From Acanthosepion lycidas (taxonomy: Eukaryota; Mollusca; Cephalopoda; Sepiida; Sepiidae): 64,000 nucleotides of DNA. The notes below the pieces were generated by a model. It did not search any database. It was given only the letters and a program-made list of their open reading frames with translations, and was not told where the DNA came from. Position 1 is the first letter of the stretch, and every line of letters starts with the position of its first letter. The DNA is taken from the NCBI GenBank assembly GCA_963932145.1, contig OZ010580.1, positions 38,176,855-38,240,854 of the forward strand, written 5' to 3'. The position numbers and the translations under genes were made by a program. Positions 1 to 11,044 of the stretch are shown piece after piece.

Positions 1-20
1 ATTATTATTATTATTATTAT
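1..20. repeat. (ATT)n microsatellite at window edge
   Basis: Pure ATT trinucleotide repeat that probably continues to the left of the window. Confidence 0.9.
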
Positions 21-860
21 TTTGGTAAATACCTGACTTCTTTCTTCTGTCCTATAATGAAATTTGACCCAAATTCTATCCATGAGGACTAGTTCTTTTT
101 GTATGAAAGGCTCTCTTCGTCCTATTTAGCTGCCCTTTATTGATGAGGTTCAATGGAATGAGGCCTTCATTAAGGATTCAAACGGAAATGATGCTAATAA
201 CTTGATTATTGCTCTGATATGCTCATTTTCCTTCTGCTAGGGAAGGCTTTCATGTGTATTAATTTGAAAAAGTATGAAAGTATTTAATAAATCCAATAAG
301 TACATATATTTATAGATTGGGCAGTCCTGTGACCTGGAAAAGATTGTTGACAAGCCATGCTAGACTGAGTAGTCCATATCTGACATCTTGTCATTTTGTG
401 ACATTTAAATGGACAAGCAAAATTACTGACAGTGTCCAACTCTTCTCTAAGTGTTAGGCTGGACTGAGTTATTATACCAATAGCAAGAAAATGTCCCTGA
501 CCTGACTGAGCTATCAATCATCATGTTTTGTCAGTAACAAGACTCAAGTGAAGATGACTGGTCAAAGGACATTGTACTGAGAGCATTGAATATTTATCTT
601 TCCTTAGAATACTTATGGTAAAGTGAATAGAATCCCTGTTATCATTAATACATTCACTTTTATAGCATTGTTGCCTGGTTTCTGCTGGCATGTTTTGGAA
701 AAATTAAGAAATTGCCATTTACTGGAAATAAATGTCTATAAAATCACTGATAGTAATTTCTCATGGGTGCCAACATTTTGGTTTCAGTTGGACCCTCTAC
801 AGTACAGACTAATCTAAGAACACCTCAGTGCAATAAAATATGTTACGAAACTGGTCATGT
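21..860. other. AT-rich spacer, no gene seen
   Basis: The open frames are short and show no recognisable domain. I see no repeat edge that I can define. Confidence 0.5.
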
Positions 861-865
861 ATGTC

Positions 866-1110
866 TTAGCTGGATTGAGGAATCAGAGAGCAGAGTTTGA
901 ATTCCAGATAAATTCATTGCATTCACCTTTATTCATGCTAATATCCTTGGTAAAGGTATGAATCCATCTCTTCTCCCCCAGCTATAGGTAAATAGTAGGA
1001 CAGCCTTGGTTCTATATCCTTAGTTGGCAGCCAGTCTAGGAGAAGGAAAACTCTTAATTCAAAACAGCCTGGAGAGGGTTGGGCTCCATCAAGCTATCTT
1101 GTCCAAGAAA
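866..1110 (+). repeat. tRNA-derived SINE copy
   Basis: It starts with a degenerate tRNA-like head (GGAATCAGAGAGC, then a B-box-like GTTTGAATTCC). The central block shared by the other SINEs here follows: AAAGGTATGAATCC, a pyrimidine run, CAGCTATAGG, AAATAGTAGGACAG. Its tail (GAGAGGGTTGGGCTCC...) differs from the tails at 7.4, 16.4 and 52.6 kb, so this is a separate tail subfamily. A similar tail phrase occurs near 6510-6555. Confidence 0.75.
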
Positions 1111-1119
1111 CACCTATTG

Positions 1120-1320
1120 CGGCTGCAGTATATGTAATAATTAGGGGAGCATCCTCTTGGGTGTCTATTCCACAATGTAGTGGTCCTTGGGAAGAGGCTG
1201 TCTGAGTGGAACTTCTTTCTTACAAATGGAATAAAAAGAGAATGATGATACAGCAATCTGTACATGGTATGGTAGGTCTTAGCTGTGAAGGTTTGAACTG
1301 GTGGAAAATAATCTAAACAT
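1120..1320 (+). repeat. Interspersed repeat R1, 3' part
   Basis: This shares ordered blocks with copies at 9.5, 20.1, 27.2 and 35.3 kb: GAAGCATCCTCT-type text, a phrase about an 'AAAGTAG..GTTCTTGGGAAGA' core, TGAGTGGAACTTC, and the end GGTGGGTCTTAGCTGTGAA. No coding potential is visible. The class is unknown. Confidence 0.6.
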
Positions 1321-1324
1321 TTGT

Positions 1325-2080
1325 GATGGAAAGAACAATACTGATTGTCTTTTTACTTTTAGCTTTCAGAAGTAAGTTTGTTTGTTTTTACTGGGAAATT
1401 CATCATTGATAAACAAATACTTGAACCCACACATACAAGATGATAACAGTCAAAATATGTATATTATAACTTATCATTTGTTTTGGTTGGTATATGTTTA
1501 TGTGATCAGAATTTAAGTTCACAAAGAGAGTTCACTTAGGCATATCTTTCATTCCCATAATGGGCAAAGATCATTTGAAACATTCATAAACATCCTTCAT
1601 ATATATACTTCAGCTTTTCCAGATCAGCACTTGGAAGACTTATCCAAAGTTTGGAGAATTTCCAAGTAAAATTTATCAAGAAGATATGTTGTTAGATCTA
1701 CTTCTGTCCCTTCAAAATCTGTACATATGAGTCTTTATGATATCTGGTCACCTCTACAGTCATGTGTGTGTGTTTAAGGCTGACCATCAAAAAAAAAAAA
1801 AAGAAAAATAGTAGAGATAAAAATAAAGTCAATTCTTGTAAAGAATATATACATAAATTTGCATGTGCATATTTATAGATGTGTAAAGAAATTCTAAAAA
1901 ATCCCCAATAAAAATTTGTTTGAAAAAGAAAAAATGTGAAGTTATTTTTATTAATAAAGAATAGCATAAAATGTGAAATAGAACGATGTTATTTGTTAAT
2001 CAAATATTAATTACCAATGAGTATACATTTCAAAGGATAGTGTAGCACAGAGATAATCCATACTGAGAATGGGATTGGCA
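1325..2080. other. AT-rich spacer, no gene seen
   Basis: Only short open frames occur. A poly-A run lies at about 1789-1802. Confidence 0.5.
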
Positions 2081-2084
2081 TTAA

Positions 2085-2360
2085 AGTTAAATACTAAGGT
2101 GGTTACTACTTTCACTTATGACATTGGAGTTAAAATTCTACCTAATGTCATTGCACTCATTTTTGTACAAATACCTTTCGGAAAAGTAAGAGTACATCTC
2201 TTCTGCCTCCAACTATGGATTAAATAGCAGAATAAACTCGAGTCTCTATCTTTGGTTGGTAACTAGTATAGGAGAAGGACAGCATTGAATTCAATAGAGC
2301 TATTCCATGAAAAACCTACTTGATTTGGAAACCCCTGCAGTAACACCCATTGTGGACCTT
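2085..2360 (+). repeat. Diverged SINE copy
   Basis: The B-box-like GTTAAAATTCTACC, the central block with a CCAACTATGGATTAAATAGC phrase, and the 'TTTGGTTGGTAACTAGTATAGG' region align with the other SINEs. The copy is old, and the head is eroded. Confidence 0.65.
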
Positions 2361-2614
2361 TTAAACACAGATTCTATCAAAGAAAGCAAAATCAGGACAA
2401 TAATATTTTTCTTAATGCAAATATTTCACACTTTAAACATTAACAAGTTTCAGCTAACTTATTCATATAGATTTTTTTAAAGATAGAGAATGTTTATAAC
2501 TATAAATAAATCCATATGTAATTTTAGTAGCAATTCTATAGTTACCAACTATTCATTACTAAATAAGTAATTTAAAAATAAATATACCATGTCTTTTTAG
2601 ACTAGTTACTCCCC

Positions 2615-2775
2615 AAAACTAGAAAGCCCAATATACCCTGCTATTTAACCCATATCTGGAGAGAGGAAAAAAACACATCCCTGCCTTTCCAAAGGGCATT
2701 TGTGCAAAAGTAAACATAACAAACTAAGCCAGAATAACACCATTTCTACTTTCCATGTTAGTATACCCATAATGG
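2615..2775 (-). repeat. SINE fragment, reverse orientation
   Basis: The reverse complement shows the central block (ATATGGGTTAAATAGCAGGG preceded by a pyrimidine run) and a tRNA-like head toward 2770. The 3' tail is missing. Confidence 0.6.
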
Positions 2776-2779
2776 CTAA

Positions 2780-3920
2780 TAAACATTATAGAATTTAATA
2801 AAATGACTAGCTAAGGACAGCAGATAGCAAAATTACTTGGTAATGTATAGAAACATATGAGATCAAATGCTAACACTATATGAGTTAGAAACAATATAAA
2901 AATTATGTTTTTCTGCAACCAAACAGGCCTGTTGTCAAACAGTTTAAGAAAATAAAGTTATATAGATTTTCACTGTCTGTAAAAGTATGATTACTAAGAT
3001 ATTTTTAATATTACTTCATGCTTATATTAATTATCTAGTTATGTATTTTCATTTATTAATTATCATAACCATATTTATTACATATTAGGAAATGAAATTA
3101 TTACATAGATTAATATATGCTTTCATGTCATTGTGATAGCATTTTTAACCCAGACTGTACTAGTGAACCTTTCTGTGTTACATAGATAAAGAACTGAAAC
3201 ATGCAAACAAGATACAAGATCAGACGAGGCTTTGATGTAAGTCTTCAGTGAATCATGGGACCATAGTTGCAACTTGGTCCCAAAAAGTAAAGAAGGAAAA
3301 TTTACTAAATTCAATTCTTCTCTCCTCTCATTGCATGTGCACAAAACAGAAAACTGCAGCTCATAGATTTGATGATTAAGCTCTTTACAAGAACCATGGT
3401 TCCAAAGTGCCCAAAGATGGTGAAGCCAATTCCTTTCTCCTAGGCTTGACCACTGATGTGTGATGTCTTCAATTGAAGTCCATTATGGATGGTGCTGTGC
3501 TTCCCTAGTCTTGCTAGTGTGAATAAGTAAATATATGGCCTTTGTGCTTGCCATTTATTTTCTTTCTGTCTTGAGCAGATTTTGAGGAGACATTATTTTT
3601 TCTTCTTCTTTTCCTTCTTCTTAATGGTAATCTCCTCCATATCAAATGAATAAAAACAATATGTTCCCATGATTCTCTTCCCTTAATGGTTCTTCATTTT
3701 ACCATTATGTTATTTATTGGATTTTCTGACCACTTTAGAAAACTTTGGTTCTTAGACATTTAATAAATAACATATGCAGAAACATTGGTGGCTTTTACCA
3801 ATCATCATGATTTTTCTTTTTTTAAACTTTGATTTATAACTGTTATATATAGATTAATTTTGATTACTTTTTATTTACATTTATCATAATTTTATAAATA
3901 TTGTTAAATTTTTTGAGAAA
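2780..3920. other. AT-rich spacer, no gene seen
   Basis: A slightly GC-richer stretch lies at 3150-3530, with a 73-residue minus-strand open frame that resembles nothing I know. Otherwise it is AT-rich. Confidence 0.45.
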
Positions 3921-3925
3921 AAGGA

Positions 3926-3926
<1 letters not shown>

Positions 3927-3958
<32 letters not shown>
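3927..3958. repeat. (TA)n microsatellite
   Basis: Uninterrupted TA dinucleotide repeat. Confidence 0.95.
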
Positions 3959-3961
<3 letters not shown>

Positions 3962-4221
3962 ACATTTTGTTCATGAAATAAGTAACTATTAAAATATTTC
4001 TGAACTGATAGTAGTAACAACCTTAGCATTTAAATCACAGCCTTGGAAGTAAAGGAAAATAAGCAATGTGTGAAAGGAAACAAAAAATAATATATTTTAA
4101 GAATCTAACAAATTTAAATTTTCACTTCAGAAATATTTATTGCTTTAATTTTTGTTCATACCAATATTAAAATAACTTATTTGTTTTGCTTAATAGTGGA
4201 TTTATTTATCTTTAATACGTT

Positions 4222-4262
4222 TATTTAAATATAAAAGCAATAGTTGCTTTTATATTTAAATA
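4222..4262. repeat. Perfect palindrome, 19-bp arms
   Basis: The left arm TATTTAAATATAAAAGCAA (4222-4240) and its exact reverse complement (4244-4262) are separated by TAG. It could extrude as a hairpin. No known element is attached. Confidence 0.9.
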
Positions 4263-4414
4263 TTATTAAAAATGAATGAAATGCATTTTGAGCATCATAA
4301 AAATACTTAAATAGAAACATTAACTTTTCTGCACTTTACTTAATATTTTGTATTAATATATCTTTTCGGGTCCAAAATAAATTATTAAATAAAAGCAAAA
4401 TACAAATATAAATA

Positions 4415-4805
4415 GTGTTTTCAATATTTTTTTTTTTTATTAAGATTTGGAAATCAATATATTTTTAGCAAACCAGTATATTTTTCTAAAAAATCTAATT
4501 ATCCCATAAATTTTGATCTTTCTCAAAATATGATCTTCATTTCATTGGAAACACTTTCATTTTCAAGAAAAATAAATTTTGAAACAGAAGTAACTAAAGT
4601 GGATGTAAATATGATACAGCACTCGGTCCTTATATTGTTTTGAATATTTTTTTTTTTTATCAAGATTTGGAAAACCAGTATATTTTTAGCAAACCAATAT
4701 ATTCTTTCTAAAAAATTTAATTTTTGCTGAAATTTTGACCTTCCTTATGAAAATATAAGCATCATTTCTTTGGGAAATCTTTCTTTTTCAAGAAAAATGA
4801 TGCTA
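4415..4805. repeat. Local direct duplication, offset about 226 bp
   Basis: The blocks at about 4420-4575 and 4645-4800 share order and text: a T run, AAGATTTGGAAA, TATTTTTAGCAAACCA, TTTCTAAAAAAT, and TTTTCAAGAAAAAT at the end. The copies have diverged clearly. Confidence 0.8.
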
Positions 4806-4809
4806 CACT

Positions 4810-5210
4810 GAGTTCTTATTTTGTATTTGTGAATTTTTATGTAAAAAATCAGGTTAATTTGTATACATTGGATCACTGAACTGCAGTTAATATTACCTCT
4901 TCTGTCTATTGTCCAAAGTAATATTGGGAAACGCAGTTATTGCATCTGATTAACTATTAGGTGACCTAATACAGCACAGTTACGGAATTTTTTCTTACCC
5001 AAGTACTTTCAGTCTCCTCCAAAATCATCCTGTGATAAAATCTGCATTTCATTGTGATGGTGATTTTTAAACTATGGTGTCTTCCTTGATGAATTTCATC
5101 TTAACATCAAGAAACTGATTAGACAACTGGAAAGGATTATTATAAAAATAAATAGACATTACATATATATTATTCAATGGAACATGTTTGATTGAAGATA
5201 TGCTGCCATA
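4810..5210. other. Spacer, no gene seen
   Basis: AT-rich, with no open frame of note and no repeat edge. Confidence 0.45.
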
Positions 5211-5212
5211 AT

Positions 5213-5221
5213 ACACACATG

Positions 5222-5275
<54 letters not shown>
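5213..5275. repeat. (CA)n(TA)n compound microsatellite
   Basis: The CA tract runs straight into a TA tract. Just upstream, at about 5199, is ATGCTGCCATAATACAC, a diverged form of the leader before the microsatellites at 13.8, 14.06 and 44.48 kb. Confidence 0.9.
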
Positions 5276-5277
<2 letters not shown>

Positions 5278-5279
5278 GT

Positions 5280-6125
5280 TTTTCATGCATTCAAACATAT
5301 CTTGTGTGTGCATATATGTATGTATCTTTGCATGTTAGCAGGGTTGATTTTGTGCTACAAGTTTGCCCCATATTTTGCTTAAAGGACACATGACAACTCC
5401 CAACCAAACACTGTACCATCTTTTGACATTTGGATTTATTCTTCATCCTTTTGAAGTCACTAATTTGGGACATTTGATTCCAAACATCCAAAGAATAAAT
5501 GAAAAGCCTTAAAAAGAAGTGAAGGGTAAGTAAAAGCCAAAAAAAAACAAAAAAAAAAAAAAAAAAAAAAAGGGCAGAAGACCAAACCATGTTTTTATGC
5601 ATGGACATTTTGTATATGACTTTTTTTTTTTTCTTTTTAAAACTATTTTCCCATAAAATTGCAATTAACTCTGATCACATAGGTGTTGGTCTTGTTTGTA
5701 ATAATGACTGCCTCTTTGCTAAAAAAAAGAAAAAAATGCCAGGGAAAATAACTAAGGGTCTTTTCCCATCATTTGATGACATTATGCCAGATGTAAATCT
5801 ATTTTATTACTTCAAACGTTATTTTTAGTGGATATAAAATGCACTTAAAAAATACATATTCATTCCCCCCACTTATTCTTATATATAATTATCTCACATA
5901 AACAAGGGGGTACTGAAAAATCCTTGATCCAACTAAGAAGAGATTCCAAAATATATTCTAATGCTTCGTCATTTGATCAGATTTGGGCAAAATAGGTCAT
6001 GTCATGAACTTTTTGACAATCTCCTTCACACATAGATTGAAATTAATGGAAACTATTTTACCATAAACACTTGATTTTATAAAATACTTTTTATATTTGT
6101 GAACTAATGTCAAGACACTTTAAAA
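5280..6125. other. Spacer with homopolymer runs
   Basis: Long A and T runs lie at 5539-5571 and 5622-5632. About 40 bp near 5790-5830 (TTATTACTTCAAACGTTATT) recurs near 17548-17578. I see no gene. Confidence 0.45.
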
Positions 6126-6129
6126 GTGA

Positions 6130-6700
6130 TACGTATACCATATAACCTAGTACTACCTGTCATATGGTTGAGTCATCAGAAACCGAACCAGTCATCCCCA
6201 TCCATGATCTAGTCACTTTTCTGGTGACGAGGATGGCTAGACACCCAGTAGGATTAAAAGCAAGACCTGTCAAAGGGCAGATGAACCTTCTTGTAGGTCT
6301 CAATAGCCATCTACCACAAGAGCATAGACTAGGCTTCATAACTATGTATATAGCTAGTGTGGTGATGATATGGCATTACTGGGTGGGTGGGAGTGCTTCC
6401 TAGACTGAAGTCAACAACTCGGGTGGAGGATTGCCTTGATGGAATAAATGCTATATGTCCATGATTAAATCAAGCTTTCATGTTGGAGAATATCAGCTGT
6501 GGTTTAACCTAGAGAGGGATGGGCTCCGTCAGAGGTACTTGCCCAAGACATGCTACACATGAATAAATATATCTCCAGCATTCAACCCAGATATGTGGAG
6601 GGAACTAGTCTAGTACTCAGCTGTTCAATGACCCTATAGCCATACCTAGTCCTGGGGCAGTTGTTGCTGATGATGAGGAGGAGCAGTATGACTTTGTTGA
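6130..6700. other. GC-richer unclassified block
   Basis: Base composition is visibly less AT-rich than the flanks. One 79-residue plus-strand open frame (6164-6403) starts in it and resembles nothing I know. A phrase near 6510-6555 (GAGAGGGATGGGCTCC) matches the SINE tail at about 1074, so at least part is repeat-derived. Confidence 0.35.
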
Positions 6701-6704
6701 CAAA

Positions 6705-7055
6705 GTTGGATTTATTTTACATTTTATTTATATATATACTAGACCGTAACTTCCTCTATGACAGTGTTTTCATGCTGGAAATATACTTTTACCATTATGG
6801 GTAATATATTTTGTCATTTTGGGTCATCTGTGCTTTAGCTATCTAAAATAACTCCATATGAAATGGTTAAAAAAAGGTATGGAAATGCTTTTGTCCCAAA
6901 ACACAAATAATTTTATTCCCAAAGTGTTAATAACTTATCTGCTCAACTGGATAATGCCATTGAAAATGAAAAAATATTACATATTAATATAAGTCAGTTA
7001 TATGCATCAATAAAAAGTTACAGGACTTTCTTTCCCACCTAATATACATATATAT
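6705..7055. other. AT-rich spacer, no gene seen
   Basis: No recognisable structure. Confidence 0.4.
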
Positions 7056-7057
7056 TT

Positions 7058-7412
7058 GGTATAAGATGACAATTGGAAAAAAAAAATCTTAGTTTCCGCC
7101 AACGCATTTCATCTTCTGACTTTTTCAAGGCAAAAATGAAATGAAAATGTTTTTGTTGTTATAGTTACATTACAAAATCCAAATTTAAAAAAGAGAGATG
7201 CTTCTGTGTAAGCCTCTTTCTGGTTAATGTAAATTTTCTTTATACTAAGAGTTGTTTTTTTTTTCTTTCTATGTTAACAATATAGTTAAAATCCCAGATA
7301 ATTTCTGTGGACAAGACAAAGTGGTATAAAATGACAGTTATAAAAAAATCTTAGTTTTTGCCAACGCATTTCATCTTCTGCCTTTTTCAAGGCAAAAATG
7401 AAAAATGCTGAT
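7058..7412. repeat. Local direct duplication, offset 264 bp
   Basis: Copies at about 7058-7148 and 7322-7405 share GGTATAARATGACA, AATCTTAGTTT, GCCAACGCATTTCATCTTCT and TTTTTCAAGGCAAAAATGAA. A SINE begins directly after the second copy. Confidence 0.85.
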
Positions 7413-7421
7413 TTTTACTAG

Positions 7422-7730
7422 GGTGGAGTAATGGATAGCAGCTCGAACTGAAGAATCAGAGAGACATGTTTGAATTCCAGTCAAATCCATTCTATTCACT
7501 TACGTACTAATACCCTTGGGAAAGGTATGAATCCTTTTCTTCTAACCCCAGCTATAGGTAAATTGGACAGACTGGATTCTATAGCCTTGGATATCAAATG
7601 GTCTACTGCAGAAAGAAATGGCAACCTACTGTAGGAAAAAATCTGCCTTGTCAGTCATGTATCTAAAGATACATGATTGCCTAAGCATGTATCACACATA
7701 GCACATAACTGACTGACCTCTCTATCATGT
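7422..7730 (+). repeat. tRNA-derived SINE, tail type A
   Basis: The head GTGGAGTAATGGATAGCAGC contains an A-box-like segment, and GTTTGAATTCC serves as the B box. The central block AAAGGTATGAATCC...CAGCTATAGGTAAAT follows. The tail reads CTACTGTAGG...ATCTGCC..CAGTCATGTAT and ends in CATAACTGACTGA. It matches the copy at 24.6 kb almost end to end, so these two define a subfamily. Confidence 0.88.
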
Positions 7731-7934
7731 AATGGTTAACAAGCTAGCCTAGCAAACCATTATTACTATGATATAATGAGCTTGATTTTACTTAGTTTAT
7801 TAATAAATCATGCATAAGTTTATGAGTTTTTAAAGTGGACATTTTCATAAAATATGTTTTGAATTTTTTAAATATTTATGCAAAACAGCACTGAAAATCT
7901 TCTAAAAAGAAGCACTGATAATCATGTAATTAAT

Positions 7935-8290
7935 AATTGGATGTAGTGGGGGTACAGAATGTTGAATCAGTGAGCCAAGTTAAAATTCTATCCTTGTCTT
8001 TTGTTTTCCCTTTGCATTAATGTCGTTGGAAAAAGCATGAATCCGTCTCTCTCTAGCTGAGAGTTAAGTAGCAGAGTAGACCCTGTTCTCTAGCTTTGGG
8101 TGACAGCCAGTTTAGAAAAAGGACTAATCTGATCACTGAGCTGTGGAAAAGATAACAGGAAACCACTTTGTTACCTTTTCCCAGAAGTGATGACAATTCA
8201 TAGAAAAAGAAACAACATCTGGGGAAAGCCATGATTGCCTATATCCTGAAGTGCAGTGGCATTTAAAATAGAAATTCATAATCATTAGGT
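7935..8290 (+). repeat. tRNA-derived SINE, tail type B
   Basis: The head TTGAATCAGTGAGCCAAG leads into a degenerate B box. The central block is GAAAAAGCATGAATCCGTCT. The tail (GGAAAGCCATGATTGCCT, then CCTGAAG) is shared with the SINE at 16.43-16.74 kb. Confidence 0.75.
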
Positions 8291-8294
8291 TTTG

Positions 8295-9470
8295 ACGAAA
8301 TCTCATTTATGTAACCTTTCCAACTTGAAAATAGAACAACAAAGAAAGAGATAAAATGATAATTACCTCTATCTCCTATTTTTTATTTATTTTTTTTTTT
8401 AAATGCAGAGGACAGTAAATAAAATGAAATACAATTGTTTAGTTGACTTGTTCTTAAAATCATTTTATGATTTTTTTTAATCCAGCCTGACCTTTTACAT
8501 ACATGATCAATGACATATGGAAAGCCAGGGTTTCAGAGATCTTTGAAAAACAACCAAAGATATGCTCCAAAGAAAGTTCCTTACATTTATTCAAAAGATG
8601 AGTACATGCCCTCTAATGCTTCTTTTTGCAAGAGAAGGATGAGATGAAAATTATTTTAAATAATATAAAAAAAGTCATAAATTTTGATTCAAAGCAATGG
8701 TTACAAAAGAAACAAATGTCAAACCACAGGCATACTTTTGCTAACATTTTTTCTTGTTCAGAAATTTTATGTGAATTGTTGCACACTATTGCACTAATAC
8801 TCCATAAAGGACAGATATTTTCTTTTTTTTCAGTTTTGTTTTTTTAATATGTTTCTTAGAATACTTTGATCTAAGGATCTCATCTCGTGTATGTTTATAC
8901 TAAGTTTATTTCAATAATTTCTTTGCTTTTTTTTTTTTCATTTATTTCTTCTCATGTATTTTTTTTCTGCTAGCTATTATCTTGCTGTAATATTTATCCG
9001 GCTTCTCAACAATAAGATGAGATATGATTCTTTACTCTTTCAGTGAAGCATTCTACAATTGAGAGCCCATAGCAAAATTTCTGTCCATGTCACTCGAACC
9101 ATGTCAGGTAATTGCTTCAGCAAGCATAAAAGAATCATCATTATTGGCTTGAACATGCTAAACAAGTGATTATAACCCCTTTGGACAAAGAACCAAGATT
9201 GATAGATTAAAGTCTTTTCTTAGGTGTCAGCAGTTATTGTTATTGAGTGGATCCAGCTTGTCTTAATCGAACAGAAAACTGTGAAACTAGAAAAAATCTC
9301 AAAAGGCAAACAAAAAGCCAGAAACGTGGAATAAAGAGTATCAATGACAAGGAAAAATATCCAGATGATGTGTTAACAAATAACATTTTTCTCTGGCCAA
9401 AGAGTTAAAAATAAATGTTTGACTTTTCATTATAATATTATTACTGCTGTTGCAAATATTTTTCCTTTTT
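8295..9470. other. AT-rich spacer, no gene seen
   Basis: Several T runs (8389-8400, 8930-8939). The open frames are short and carry no domain. Confidence 0.45.
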
Positions 9471-9474
9471 TTAA

Positions 9475-9690
9475 AAGACGTTCATCCAATAAAAGGCCCA
9501 AGAGCCACTCAAATTAGTGTTTTACTGAATGAAGTTGTTGAATGGGCATAATAGGAGGAAGAAAGTACAGATTATGAGGATACATAGAAGAGATAGCAGT
9601 TGACTTTGGACTTGAGGTTAAGATTTTTGGGGAAAGCATCCTCTAAGGAGCCTGTTATGCAAAGTAGCAGTTCTCAAATAATGTGACTAA
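9475..9690 (+). repeat. Interspersed repeat R1, 5' part
   Basis: It starts with TTCATCCAATAAAAGGCCCA and AGAGCCACTCAAATTAG, as in the copy at 20.1 kb. It runs through a 'GACTTGAGGTTAAGATTTT' phrase and GGAAAGCATCCTCT, and is cut off near 9680. Confidence 0.7.
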
Positions 9691-9694
9691 TAAT

Positions 9695-10965
9695 TTGACT
9701 AATAATGCACACATGCATAATAATTCTCACATACATAATAATTCTCTCACAGTAACATTTGCATTAATTACTGACCAATGAAAATCACTTTATTAATGAT
9801 TTTATTTGCTTTTCTAATCATAAAATAATTCATTTCTATAGTAAAATTATTTGCAATATATTTTTACAGTAAAATTATATACAACTAGTGATACCTGTAA
9901 AAATTTAATGGTTTTCTTATTTTAATTTTCTGATGAATCATAATTCTTATTTTTATGATTGAATAAGATCTCTGCAATTCTATGACTATAAAATACCTCT
10001 GGAAATTCTTCTTATTCATTAAACATTTGAGCTAAACAACTCTAAGAAAATAAATTGCTAACCCTATAAAATCCCTTTCTTACATATTTACATTGCATTA
10101 CTACAGTAAAATGATCACTACAACATGTACTGAAAAGTTCTTGGACTGACCATGAAGGAATTTCACACAAATCCTCATGTTTGATCATTTAATTACATTT
10201 TAGGAAAAGGATAAGGCCAAGAATATTTCACTATCTCCTCATACATATTACAGGATAAGTATATCAGTAATTCTTGCCATAATTCCTGACCACTGACATC
10301 ACTTCCTTCTTTATATTAATGTCCAAAATAAAGAGTAAATGTTTAAATTGTTAAAATAGATCTTAAGTGAAAAAAAGAAGAAATTGCAAATTCCAGTGTT
10401 TACATTATCAAATTACATATTTAAATAATAATATTTATTAATTTTAATTCATTCATAGTTCTATGAAGTAGATTTAACATCTCGTATCGAAAACAATTAC
10501 CAGGTGTGGGCTATTATAATTGTTTTGTGAGAAAAGCCAAAATGTGGAATTTTTTTTCACACTCAGAATAAGTTTCATCACAGAACAAATGATCAAATTA
10601 AACAATCAAATTTTTGAATCACTAATATTCCACTACATCTGTTCATACAGTAAATATATGATGAACATTTTGGCATCTACTTACAATATATGATTTTAAC
10701 ATTATTTACTTAGTATTGCTGTATTATATCTATATATATGTAATGTAATTAATACAAGTAAAAAGTTTTTCACTTAGCTGATTGATGTTACCTTCAGCAT
10801 CCCAACTGCAGAGTTTTGTAGACAGATCCTCTGAGAATCACTCCATCCACTCATCAGGGGGTATCAGCAATTTTACATATGCTCTATCTCTGATATTGAA
10901 CACTTTTACCAATGAATATAGCATACCTGAAAACTATATTTTTAACATTTATGTGTATGCACATA
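9695..10965. other. AT-rich spacer, no gene seen
   Basis: A small tandem motif (ACATNCATAATAATTCTC) repeats near 9710-9750. No other structure is visible. Confidence 0.45.
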
Positions 10966-10970
10966 TACAT

Positions 10971-10982
10971 CTCTCTCTCTCC

Positions 10983-11042
<60 letters not shown>
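10971..11042. repeat. (CT)n(TA)n compound microsatellite
   Basis: A short CT tract is followed by a long pure TA tract. The tract creates a meaningless open frame of alternating I and Y residues. Confidence 0.95.
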
Positions 11043-11044
<2 letters not shown>

